Assembly (NCBI GenBank): GCA_934486785.1
Contig: CAKSQK010000001.1
Location: 434,001-498,000, forward strand
DNA from: an uncultured Niabella sp.
GTDB taxonomy: Bacteria > Bacteroidota > Bacteroidia > Chitinophagales > Chitinophagaceae
Direction of reading: 5' to 3'
DNA length: 64,000 nt
The position numbers and the translations under genes are program-made. Of the stretch, positions 36,307-44,034 are shown one piece after another (position 1 is the first letter of the stretch; each line of letters begins with the position of its first letter). The notes beneath the pieces are model-generated. The model saw only the letters and a program-made list of their open reading frames with translations. It searched no databases and had not been told where the DNA came from.

Positions 36307-36930
36307 ATGAAACACTTAAAACCAATTTTCATCTTTGCTTTAATTGTACTATCATTCAATTTAAAAGCACAAACTATTCAGGATGTTTTAGCCGATAAAA
36401 GCATCCCTGTTACTTTTTATGGTGTTGATTTTACCAAAGCGCTTTTGATCGGCGATTCCAAAGCCAATCCTGATGATATTGTAAACCGACAGTATACAGG
36501 CATCAATGACCTCATGATCAAAGAGTCTGATAAATACAATGTGGCAGCAGCTTTTAATAGAGTTGAAGTACCCGCAGTTTTAGAAACCGTGAAAAAAAGA
36601 AATGAATCAATCAAACCCGATAAGATATTATCATCAAACACCACAGATTATAACAGGCTTACCGAAAATGATGCAGCCGCTGTGCTTAAAAGTTTTAAAA
36701 CTGACGGCTCTGCAGGAGTGGGTGTTTTATTTGTGGTGGATGCCATGAATAAAGCGCAGGAAAAAATGTCGGCATGGGTATTGGTGTTTGATAATAAAAC
36801 AAAAAAGATCATTCTTAACGAAAGGCATGAAGGCAAAGTAGGCATGTCTTTTAGTTTCAGAAACTATTGGGCTGCCGGTTTAAAAAATATTATCCTCAGC
36901 CTCAATGCAAAAAACAGAAAAAGAAAGTGA
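36307..36930 (+). CDS. Secreted protein of unknown function in the biosynthetic cluster
   Basis: I do not recognise this 207-residue protein. It has a signal peptide (HLKPIFIFALIVLSFNLKAQ, cut near residue 22) and no Cys lipobox, so it is probably periplasmic. The mature part starts IQDVLADKSIPVTFYGVDFT and includes KALLIGDSKANPDDIV and WVLVFDNKTKKIILNERHEG; it looks alpha/beta with a basic end (LNAKNRKRK). Its stop codon overlaps the GTG start of the thioesterase gene (GTGA), so it is translated with the cluster. A periplasmic role in export or handling of the product is possible but not shown. Confidence 0.7.
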   Translation: MKHLKPIFIFALIVLSFNLKAQTIQDVLADKSIPVTFYGVDFTKALLIGDSKANPDDIVNRQYTGINDLMIKESDKYNVAAAFNRVEVPAVLETVKKRNESIKPDKILSSNTTDYNRLTENDAAAVLKSFKTDGSAGVGVLFVVDAMNKAQEKMSAWVLVFDNKTKKIILNERHEGKVGMSFSFRNYWAAGLKNIILSLNAKNRKRK

Positions 36931-37346
36931 GCCAACTAAGCCATACTGTAGAAGTTTTAATACGTTTTAACGAGGCCGACCCGCTGGGCATTGTGTGGCA
37001 TGGCCATTACATTCGCTATTTTGAAGACGGCCGCGAGGCATTTGGAAAGCAACATGGCATTGGCTACATGGATTTTTTTAACCACAATATTGTAGTGCCC
37101 ATTGTACATACTGAGTGTCATTACAAAAAATCTTTAAAGTTTGGCGATAAAGTGCGCGTGGAAGCCACTTATGTTCCCTGCGAAGCGGCAAAAATTATTT
37201 TCACATATAATCTTTATAAAGTATCCGACAATTCACTGGTTGCAACAGGTTCAACCACGCAGGTTTTTTTGGATAAGGATTCACAAACTTTAATTTTAAA
37301 CAACCCTCCTTTTTTTGAAGAGTGGAAACGTAAAATGAGAATGTAG
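36927..37346 (+). CDS. Acyl-CoA/ACP thioesterase, 4HBT hotdog family
   Basis: I start it at GTG 36927 (SQLSHTVEVLIRFNEADP), which overlaps the previous stop as GTGA. The upstream part of the longer frame is the wrong-frame tail of that gene. The 139-residue protein has the 4HBT motif EADPLGIVWHGHYIRYFEDG, with the Asp that serves as base/nucleophile, and a second half HTECHYKKSLKFGDKVRVEA. It would hydrolyse an acyl thioester, perhaps releasing a product or clearing wrong chains. It is 3 bases before the next ketosynthase gene. Confidence 0.85.
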   Translation: MSQLSHTVEVLIRFNEADPLGIVWHGHYIRYFEDGREAFGKQHGIGYMDFFNHNIVVPIVHTECHYKKSLKFGDKVRVEATYVPCEAAKIIFTYNLYKVSDNSLVATGSTTQVFLDKDSQTLILNNPPFFEEWKRKMRM

Positions 37347-37349
37347 GGC

Positions 37350-38480
37350 ATGAAGGAGGTTTTTGTAATTGCAGATAATATTGTTTCGCCGCTGGGCTAC
37401 ACCACGAAAGAAAATTTCGTTGCATTATGCAATGGCCAGTCAGCGGTTAAACAACATCAGGATACAAAAAAGAGTGACAAACCATTCTTCGCATCTCTTT
37501 TTAATGCTAATGCTTTTGATGAGGGCGACTTCACAAAATTTGAACAAATTGTTATCGCCTCCATCAAAGATGCGGTTTCGAAAACCAATATTGATTTAGC
37601 CACCGAAAGAACCGCGCTGATTATCTCTTCTACCAAAGGCAATATCAGCCTGCTGGAAGAAAATGATCTAACACCTGAACTAAAAGAGCGCATCAGTCTT
37701 TCATCATCAGCACAAAAAATAGCAGCGCATTTTGGTGTTACAACCAAACCGATAATTGTTTCGCACGCCTGCATTTCGGGGCTTGTGGCATTAATTACTG
37801 CAAAGCGGTTGATCCAATCTGAAAAATTTGATACCGTGATTGTGGCCGGCGCCGATGTTATTTCAAAATTCATTTTATCCGGCTTTCAATCCTTTCAAGC
37901 GGTGAGCGATGAATTGTGCAAACCGTTTGATAAAGACCGCAAGGGCATTAATTTGGGTGAAGCGGCCGCAACGGTTATTTTATCAATTAACAAACCAATA
38001 GCGGATGCCATTCAGTTGGCAGGCGGCGCTGTAAGTAACGATGCCAATCATATCTCCGGGCCATCGCGTACTGGCGAAGAATTGTTCCAGGCCATTGATG
38101 CCGCTTTGCAGGAATCGGGTATTGATAAAAAAGATATAGGTTTTATTTCAGCGCACGGCACCGCTACGCTTTATAATGATGATATGGAAAGCAAAGCCAT
38201 AACTTTAGCGGGGTTGCAGCATGTTCCTTTAAACAGCCTGAAAGGGTTTTATGGTCATACACTGGGCGCAGCAGGTTTGTTAGAAACGGTAGTGAGCATA
38301 CAATCAATGAGAGAAGGAAAAATTATTCCTACAAAAGGGTTTGAAACCCCGGGAACGGCAATGCCTGTAAATGTATGCATCCGCCTGACTGAAAAGTACA
38401 TAACGGCGTTTTTAAAAACGGCTTCAGGCTTTGGCGGTTGTAATGCATCAGTGATTTTTAAGCTGGCAGATAGTTCATAG
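37350..38480 (+). CDS. Divergent beta-ketoacyl-ACP synthase
   Basis: The 376-residue protein is short for a ketosynthase and divergent in its first 130 residues. It still keeps the triad: Cys141 in IVSHACISGLVALIT, His in ISAHGTATLYNDD and His in GFYGHTLGAAGLLE. The C-terminus ends with the usual SGFGGCNASVIF. It should therefore be a working condensing enzyme, perhaps with different substrate range from the FabF-like gene at 33237. In aryl-polyene clusters one such enzyme (ApeR type) works apart from the main KS/CLF pair. Confidence 0.85.
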   Translation: MKEVFVIADNIVSPLGYTTKENFVALCNGQSAVKQHQDTKKSDKPFFASLFNANAFDEGDFTKFEQIVIASIKDAVSKTNIDLATERTALIISSTKGNISLLEENDLTPELKERISLSSSAQKIAAHFGVTTKPIIVSHACISGLVALITAKRLIQSEKFDTVIVAGADVISKFILSGFQSFQAVSDELCKPFDKDRKGINLGEAAATVILSINKPIADAIQLAGGAVSNDANHISGPSRTGEELFQAIDAALQESGIDKKDIGFISAHGTATLYNDDMESKAITLAGLQHVPLNSLKGFYGHTLGAAGLLETVVSIQSMREGKIIPTKGFETPGTAMPVNVCIRLTEKYITAFLKTASGFGGCNASVIFKLADSS

Positions 38481-38549
38481 TTAATAGTCATGCCCTACCT
38501 TACCCAAGTTAAAATATTAACCAGTCTTATAATAAACCATTAAAAAAAT

Positions 38550-39629
38550 ATGATTGATTTTTACAAAAAAGACCAAAAAACTGCAATTGATTCAAAACAT
38601 TTAGCTCAAATTATTGCTCATGGCCCCATTCTTTTTCAGGTGGCCAGGGTTTTAAGAGACAAAGGAATTTTACAGGTGATAGAAGATGCGAGGTCTGCAG
38701 GTACTACCCTGCAGGAAATTGTGGAAAAAGTAAACCTTTCAGAATACGCTGTGCGCGTGCTGCTGGAAGCCGGGCTGGGCATGCACCTAATAAAATATAC
38801 CAGCGAAGAAAAATTTGCCATAACAAAAACCGGGTATTTTATCCTGCACGACCCGCTTACTAACGTGAATATGAATTTTGTAAACGACATTTGCTACAAA
38901 GGCATGTTTCACCTGCAAGAAGCGATTGAGACCGGCAAACCCGCCGGCCTGAAAGAACTTGGCGATTGGCCCACCATTTATCACGGCCTAAAAGACCTGC
39001 CGCCACAACTGAAAAAAAGCTGGTTTGAGTACGATCACTTTTTTAGCGATATCGCGTTCCCTGAAGTTGTTAAGCAGATTTACAACGAGAACATAAAAAA
39101 CCTCCTCGACATCGGCGGAAACACCGGCAAATGGGCTTCGGCTTCGGCAACGCATGGAGAAGATATTCATGTAACCATTATGGATCTGCCGGGGCAAACC
39201 AAAATGGCCGAACAGCGCATTCTGGAACTGGGCCTTAGTGACAGGGTATCGTTTTACCCTTGCAATGTGCTGGATGAGCATGCAGTATTTCCAAAAAACT
39301 TTGATGCTGTATGGATGAGTCAGTTTTTGGATTGTTTTTCCGAAGACGAAATTGTTTCTATCTTAGAGAAGTGTAAACAGTCGGTCAATGACGATGGGTT
39401 GGTGTTGATTTTAGAAGCCTTCTGGGATACCCAGCGTTTTGAAACCTCGGCCTTCTGCATTCAGCAGCTATCAATATACTTTACCGCCATTGCAAACGGC
39501 AACAGCCAGATGTATGACAGCCGCGTATTTAAAAAATGTATTGACCGCGCCGGTTATGATATTGTGGAGCAAATTGACGGCATTGGACTTAGTCACACAC
39601 TATTAAAATGTAAAAAAAGAAAACAATAA
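38550..39629 (+). CDS. SAM-dependent methyltransferase with winged-helix N-terminal domain
   Basis: The 359-residue protein has an N-terminal winged-helix/dimerisation part (about 1-110; TLQEIVEKVNLSEYAVRVLL), as in plant-type O-methyltransferases. A class I methyltransferase core follows with motif I LLDIGGNTGKWASASATHG and the MDLPGQTKMAE acidic loop. Motif NFDAVWMSQFLDCFSEDEIV follows. It would methylate an oxygen (or carbon) on the cluster product; flexirubins often carry ring methyl groups. The substrate is not identifiable. It sits 69 bases after the ketosynthase gene. Confidence 0.85.
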   Translation: MIDFYKKDQKTAIDSKHLAQIIAHGPILFQVARVLRDKGILQVIEDARSAGTTLQEIVEKVNLSEYAVRVLLEAGLGMHLIKYTSEEKFAITKTGYFILHDPLTNVNMNFVNDICYKGMFHLQEAIETGKPAGLKELGDWPTIYHGLKDLPPQLKKSWFEYDHFFSDIAFPEVVKQIYNENIKNLLDIGGNTGKWASASATHGEDIHVTIMDLPGQTKMAEQRILELGLSDRVSFYPCNVLDEHAVFPKNFDAVWMSQFLDCFSEDEIVSILEKCKQSVNDDGLVLILEAFWDTQRFETSAFCIQQLSIYFTAIANGNSQMYDSRVFKKCIDRAGYDIVEQIDGIGLSHTLLKCKKRKQ

Positions 39630-39688
39630 CACACAAAGGCTGAAGCGCCGCCGCGGAACAACTTTAGCAATTATAGCAGAAGGAATAT

Positions 39689-40246
39689 ATGAAAATAGCA
39701 TTTATCGTTTTTGACGGAATTACCTGGCTCGACCTGATTGGTGTATACGATCCCATAACGCGCCTGCGGTCGCTGGGCTATATTCCTGATCTTAGCTGGG
39801 ACATCTGCTCTTATAAAACCGAAGTAACAGACAACTTCGGCCTTAGAATGTCAGCCACGCGCATAAAACCCAACTTGGCCGAATACGATGCCGTAATCGT
39901 TCCGGGAGGGCTTGGCGCCAGGCGCCTGCAGTTTGATAATGATTTTATTGACTGGATCAGAACCTCGCTAAGAGTAAAACACAAAATATCTGTTTGTACC
40001 GGCGCTTTAATTTTTGGCGCAGCAGGGTTTTTGGGCCGCAAAAAAGCCACCACCCATTTTTTAGAACTGAGCGCGCTGAAGCCTTATTGTAAAAATGTGG
40101 TGAATGAACGCATTGTAGAAGATGGCACCGTCATCACCTCTGGCGGCGTATCTGCTTCTATTGATCTGGGGCTGTACCTTTGTGAAAAGTGGGCAGGCAA
40201 AGAGGCCGCGGAAAAAATCAGGGAACGCATAGATTATCAAAAATAA
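39689..40246 (+). CDS. DJ-1/PfpI family protein, isonitrile-hydratase-like
   Basis: The 185-residue protein has the DJ-1 fold signature: FDGITWLDLIGVYDPI (Asp15), YDAVIVPGGLGARRL, and the nucleophile elbow SVCTGALIFGAAGFL (Cys103). The paired Asp near the N-terminus and Cys before TGA are the catalytic residues of isonitrile hydratase, which turns isonitriles into N-formyl amides. Other members of this subgroup have unknown or regulatory roles. Such a protein is not a standard part of flexirubin clusters as I know them. It lies between the methyltransferase and halogenase-like genes, both on the same strand. Confidence 0.78.
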   Translation: MKIAFIVFDGITWLDLIGVYDPITRLRSLGYIPDLSWDICSYKTEVTDNFGLRMSATRIKPNLAEYDAVIVPGGLGARRLQFDNDFIDWIRTSLRVKHKISVCTGALIFGAAGFLGRKKATTHFLELSALKPYCKNVVNERIVEDGTVITSGGVSASIDLGLYLCEKWAGKEAAEKIRERIDYQK

Positions 40247-40344
40247 ACTCACGCTTATGAAGGATACCTGTTGCATGCAACACAACAACTTTAAATGCGT
40301 AGCCATACATTCCTTCCTTTAAAAACATTAAAACCAAAAATATC

Positions 40345-41592
40345 ATGTCAGAAAAAACAGATGTGCTTGTAATTGGGGCCGGGCCTGCTGGAACGGTAGC
40401 TGCATCAATCGTAAATAAAGCGGGCTATAAAGTAAAAGTAGTTGAAAAAGTAAAATTTCCACGCTTTGTAATTGGCGAAAGTCTGTTGCCACGCTGCATG
40501 GAAGCTTTGGATGAAGCAGGCTTTTTAGATGCCGTGAAAGCCAAAAATTTTCAACAAAAGAACGGGGCAAAATTTGTTCATAAAGGAGCTGTGTGCGATT
40601 ACTATTTCGCAGACCAGTTTACAAAGGGCTGGGAGTGGACCTGGCAGGTACCACGCGCTGAGTTTGACAAAACACTGGCCGATACACTGGAAAGCCAGGG
40701 CGTTCCTATCTCTTACGAAACGGAAGTGACCGCCATACGGTTTAAGGATGACGGCACCTCAATAACAACTGTAAAAAGCGCTGATGGCAGCGAAAAACAA
40801 ATTGAAGCCCGCTTTATTATTGACGGAAGTGGTTATGGCCGTGTGATACCGCGCTTGTTTGGTATGGACAGGCCTTCAAACTTGCCGCCACGCAAAGCTT
40901 TGTTCACACATATTAAAGACCTGAACCGCCAAATGGATAAAGAGCCTGACAGAATCACCATCGTAGTGCACGAGCAGCAGGTATGGGTATGGATCATTCC
41001 TTTTTCAAGTGGCATTACCTCTGTGGGTTTTGTTTCAAATCCTGAATTTTTTGAAAAATTTGAAGGAACGCCCGAGGAGCAATTACGTGCGGCCATAGCC
41101 ACAGAACCCTGGATTGCAGAAAGAATGAAAGGCATGGAATTTATGTTTGAGCCGCGTATACTACAATCCTGGAGCACCACTACAGAAAAATTTTACGGAA
41201 ACGGCTTTGTGCTTACTGGTAATGTTACAGAATTTTTAGATCCTGTTTTTTCCTCTGGTGTAACGCTGGCAACCGTTTCAAGCCAATTGGCCGGCAACCT
41301 TGCAGTGAAGCATTTAAAAGGCGAACAAATTGACTGGGAAAAAGAATATACCGAAGTGATGATGCAGGGTGTAAACACGTTTCGCAGCTATGTAATGGGT
41401 TGGTACGATGGCACACTGCATACCATTTTCTTTGCAAAAGACCAGGACCCTGAGATCAAAAAAATGATTTGTTCCGTGCTTGCCGGCTACGTATGGGAGA
41501 CAGACAATCCCTACGTAAAGAACCACAATGAAATATTGAATAAGACAGCAAGAACGATCACTTTAAGGGATCAAGTTGAATACCTAAATTAA
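40345..41592 (+). CDS. Flavin-dependent halogenase/monooxygenase-like enzyme
   Basis: The 415-residue protein has the FAD motif VIGAGPAGTVAAS (residues 9-21), GESLLPRCMEALDEAGF, the WxWxIP motif of flavin halogenases at 214-219 (VWVWIIPF) and F-x2-P-x2-S-x-G at 297-305 (FLDPVFSSG), a pattern also linked to halogenases. It most resembles tryptophan-halogenase-like enzymes that act on carrier-bound or free phenolic substrates. Chlorinated flexirubins are known, so ring chlorination of the product is a reasonable prediction. A hydroxylating or reducing role cannot be excluded. Confidence 0.8.
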   Translation: MSEKTDVLVIGAGPAGTVAASIVNKAGYKVKVVEKVKFPRFVIGESLLPRCMEALDEAGFLDAVKAKNFQQKNGAKFVHKGAVCDYYFADQFTKGWEWTWQVPRAEFDKTLADTLESQGVPISYETEVTAIRFKDDGTSITTVKSADGSEKQIEARFIIDGSGYGRVIPRLFGMDRPSNLPPRKALFTHIKDLNRQMDKEPDRITIVVHEQQVWVWIIPFSSGITSVGFVSNPEFFEKFEGTPEEQLRAAIATEPWIAERMKGMEFMFEPRILQSWSTTTEKFYGNGFVLTGNVTEFLDPVFSSGVTLATVSSQLAGNLAVKHLKGEQIDWEKEYTEVMMQGVNTFRSYVMGWYDGTLHTIFFAKDQDPEIKKMICSVLAGYVWETDNPYVKNHNEILNKTARTITLRDQVEYLN

Positions 41593-41633
41593 TAAAGTTC
41601 CAGGCTGCTTTCACTATTCACCATTTTCAGAAT

Positions 41634-41665
41634 AAAAAAAGCTGTCCCCAGAAGTTAGAGACAGC
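41634..41665 (-). terminator. Terminator-like hairpin reading on the minus strand, inside the plus-strand cluster
   Basis: On the minus strand GCTGTC, a 13-base loop, GACAGC is followed by TTTTTTT. On the plus strand the A run comes before the hairpin, so it would not work as a terminator there. No minus-strand gene precedes it. Confidence 0.5.
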
Positions 41666-41718
41666 ATTGAATACATCGGGCGCGGATTTAAAGATGAAGC
41701 GTAACAGATTTTTATCAG

Positions 41719-42339
41719 ATGCACGAAGGCATACATATCACGTCATCGGTTTTAATTCGCGATCAAAAAATATTGCGAAACGGCAAAACCATTTTTGAAA
41801 GCAGCTTATCCCCATCTGAATTTCTTCGCGAAGCATACGAAAACGGGCTGAAGATGGATTATCCTAAATTTTATAAAATGGATGCGTTGGGCAAGCTGGG
41901 CATCGTTGCTGCTGATGTGTTGCTAAAAGAGTTTAACCCTGGCAAATACAAACCCGAAGAAGCAGGTATTGTTCTGTCAAATAAAAATGCAAGCATTGAA
42001 GCAGACATAAACTATTATGAAACAGCTCACAGTTTTCCCAGCCCTGCCTTGTTTGTGTACACCCTGCCCAATATAGTGATTGGTGAAATCAGCATCAGGT
42101 ACAAATTCAAAGGAGAAAATGCTTTTTTTATAAGCGATGCTTTTGACGCGGAATGGCTGCACTTTTATGTTACCAATCTGTTTGAAGAACAAAGCTTAAA
42201 AGCCTGCGTTTGCGGCTGGATAGATAGTGCAAGCGATGTGTACGACGCGTGTTTGTTTTTAGCAGAAAAAAAATCAATGGAAAATGGGCTTAACTTTACG
42301 CCCGGAAATTTAAAAGAGTTATACAGTTTGAAAGTTTAA
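41719..42339 (+). CDS. Truncated ketosynthase-like protein without catalytic residues
   Basis: This 206-residue protein resembles only the N-terminal half of a beta-ketoacyl synthase. YPKFYKMDALGKLGIVAADVLL and FPSPALFVYTLPNIVIGEISIRY fit the region that leads to the active-site loop. Where the nucleophile Cys should be, the sequence reads FISDAFDAEW, with Phe142 in its place, and the His-containing second half is absent. The frame is clean, so this is a stable short protein rather than fresh decay. It might partner one of the ketosynthases or an ACP. I chose the ATG at 41719. Confidence 0.6.
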   Translation: MHEGIHITSSVLIRDQKILRNGKTIFESSLSPSEFLREAYENGLKMDYPKFYKMDALGKLGIVAADVLLKEFNPGKYKPEEAGIVLSNKNASIEADINYYETAHSFPSPALFVYTLPNIVIGEISIRYKFKGENAFFISDAFDAEWLHFYVTNLFEEQSLKACVCGWIDSASDVYDACLFLAEKKSMENGLNFTPGNLKELYSLKV

Positions 42340-42374
42340 GGGGTGTGCCGTGTAATAAAAATATTGAAACACTG

Positions 42375-42442
42375 AAATAACCAAAGATGAAGCAACTATA
42401 CAACCGGTAATAAGTAAAAAAATATGAACGTGTTGGTTATTT
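42375..42442. repeat. 10-base inverted repeat before the second ACP gene
   Basis: AAATAACCAA (42375-42384) and TTGGTTATTT (42433-42442) are perfect complements separated by 48 bases. The sequence lies in the 152-base gap between the truncated ketosynthase-like gene and the ACP gene. Confidence 0.5.
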
Positions 42443-42491
42443 TATAAAAACAAAACACACACATGAAACTTTTAAACATTAAACACAATTT

Positions 42492-42764
42492 ATGAATAAG
42501 GATGAATTATTGCAGCAACTGAAAGAGCAGATCATCAAACAATTGAAGCTGGAAGGCAAAACGCCTGCCGACATTGGCAACCACGATCCTTTGTTTGTTG
42601 AAGGCCTGGGGCTTGATTCAATTGATGCGCTGGAATTGATCGTTTTGTTGCAGCAGGAATATAATATAAAACTGAACAACGCTGAGCAGGGCCAGGAGGT
42701 TTTTAGATCAGTAGCTACCATGGCCGATTTTATTTTGGAAAGGCAGGCTGAAAACAAGCAATAA
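42492..42764 (+). CDS. Acyl carrier protein (second)
   Basis: The 90-residue ACP has GLGLDSIDALELIVLLQQEY with the phosphopantetheine Ser43. The stretch LFVEGLGLDSIDALELI is typical of ACPs in flexirubin, aryl-polyene and related clusters. It is followed after 3 bases by a ketosynthase gene, echoing the KS/ACP pair at the start of the cluster. A tiny frame (42463-42495) overlaps its start as ATGA and might couple translation. Confidence 0.9.
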   Translation: MNKDELLQQLKEQIIKQLKLEGKTPADIGNHDPLFVEGLGLDSIDALELIVLLQQEYNIKLNNAEQGQEVFRSVATMADFILERQAENKQ

Positions 42765-42767
42765 GCT

Positions 42768-43967
42768 ATGATGCAAAACGCTCCTGTTTATATAGCCGGC
42801 ATTGGCGTTATTTCGGGCATTGGCAATAACGTGGCGCAAAACCTGGCTTCTTTAAAAGCAGGCCGGCCTGGCATGGGCTCCATTCAGCGGCTGCATTCCA
42901 TTCATACAGGAAAATTGCCAGTAGCCGAAGTAAAGCTGTCCAACGAAGAACTGTGTGATCAGCTTAAAATGTCAGATTACATCAGCCGCACAGCTTTGCT
43001 TAGCACGATGGCCGCCAAAGAAGCCATTGAGGATTCAGGCATTGACATCAAACAATTTACGACCGGTTTTATTTCAGCCAACTCTGTTGGCGGTATGGAT
43101 AAAACTGAACATTTTTTCCAGGAATTTTTGCAGGATACCAATGCGGGCGATTTGCATGAGGTGGTAAACCATGAGTGCGGCGCGGTAACGGAAGTTGCTG
43201 CGGACCATTTAGGCATTACAGATTTTGTTACTACGGTCAGCACGGCGTGCTCTTCATCTGCCAACAGTATTTTTTTAGGCGCCCGGCTTATCAGGCAGGG
43301 CCTGCTTGATGTGGTGGTGGCCGGCGGCGCTGATTCTCTTACAAAATTTACATTGAACGGTTTTAACACTTTAATGATCCTTGACCAGCAACTGTGCCAG
43401 CCTTTTGATGAAAACCGGCGCGGGCTGAACCTGGGCGAAGGTGCGGGCTACCTGGTATTGGTTTCAGAAAAAGTTGCCAAAAGCATGGCTCAAAAACCGG
43501 CAGTACAAATTACCGGCTGGTGCAATGCCAATGATGCGCATCATCAAACCGCCTCCTCCCCAGATGGAACGGGCAACCTTTTGGCCATGAAAGGCGCTTT
43601 GAAAAAAGCAGGGCTGCAACCCGCTGATATTGATTACATCAACCTGCATGGAACGGGCACCACTAACAATGATATTGCCGAAGGCACTGCTATTAAAACT
43701 TTGTTTGAAGGCCGTTATCCGGCCATGAGTTCCACCAAGTCTTTTACGGGCCATACGCTGGGCGCCAGTGGCGGTATAGAAGCTGTTTACTCGGTTCTGG
43801 CCATTAAAGAAGGGCTGGTCTTTCCCAACCTGCGTTTTGAAACGCCAATGAAAGAGCTGCCGTTTCAACCCGTAACAGCTTTGCAGCAGGCCAGCCTCAA
43901 CCACGTGATGAGCAATTCGTTTGGGTTTGGTGGCAATTGCAGTTCGCTGGTGTTTTCAAAAATATAG
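42768..43967 (+). CDS. Beta-ketoacyl-ACP synthase (FabF-like)
   Basis: This 399-residue enzyme has an intact triad: Cys161 in VSTACSSSANSIFLGA, His in NLHGTGTTNNDIAEG and His in KSFTGHTLGASGGIE. The N-terminus VYIAGIGVISGIGNNV and the end SNSFGFGGNCSSLVF are classical. It is 3 bases behind the ACP gene and 67 bases before a ketosynthase-like gene that lacks the triad. Together these look like a KS and chain-length-factor pair, as in aryl-polyene synthases. Confidence 0.92.
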   Translation: MMQNAPVYIAGIGVISGIGNNVAQNLASLKAGRPGMGSIQRLHSIHTGKLPVAEVKLSNEELCDQLKMSDYISRTALLSTMAAKEAIEDSGIDIKQFTTGFISANSVGGMDKTEHFFQEFLQDTNAGDLHEVVNHECGAVTEVAADHLGITDFVTTVSTACSSSANSIFLGARLIRQGLLDVVVAGGADSLTKFTLNGFNTLMILDQQLCQPFDENRRGLNLGEGAGYLVLVSEKVAKSMAQKPAVQITGWCNANDAHHQTASSPDGTGNLLAMKGALKKAGLQPADIDYINLHGTGTTNNDIAEGTAIKTLFEGRYPAMSSTKSFTGHTLGASGGIEAVYSVLAIKEGLVFPNLRFETPMKELPFQPVTALQQASLNHVMSNSFGFGGNCSSLVFSKI

Positions 43968-44034
43968 ATAGAAAGTTGCAGGCAGCGCGATTATAAATTT
44001 CAATTTTTAACTCACAGCCAATCAATAAAAAAAC

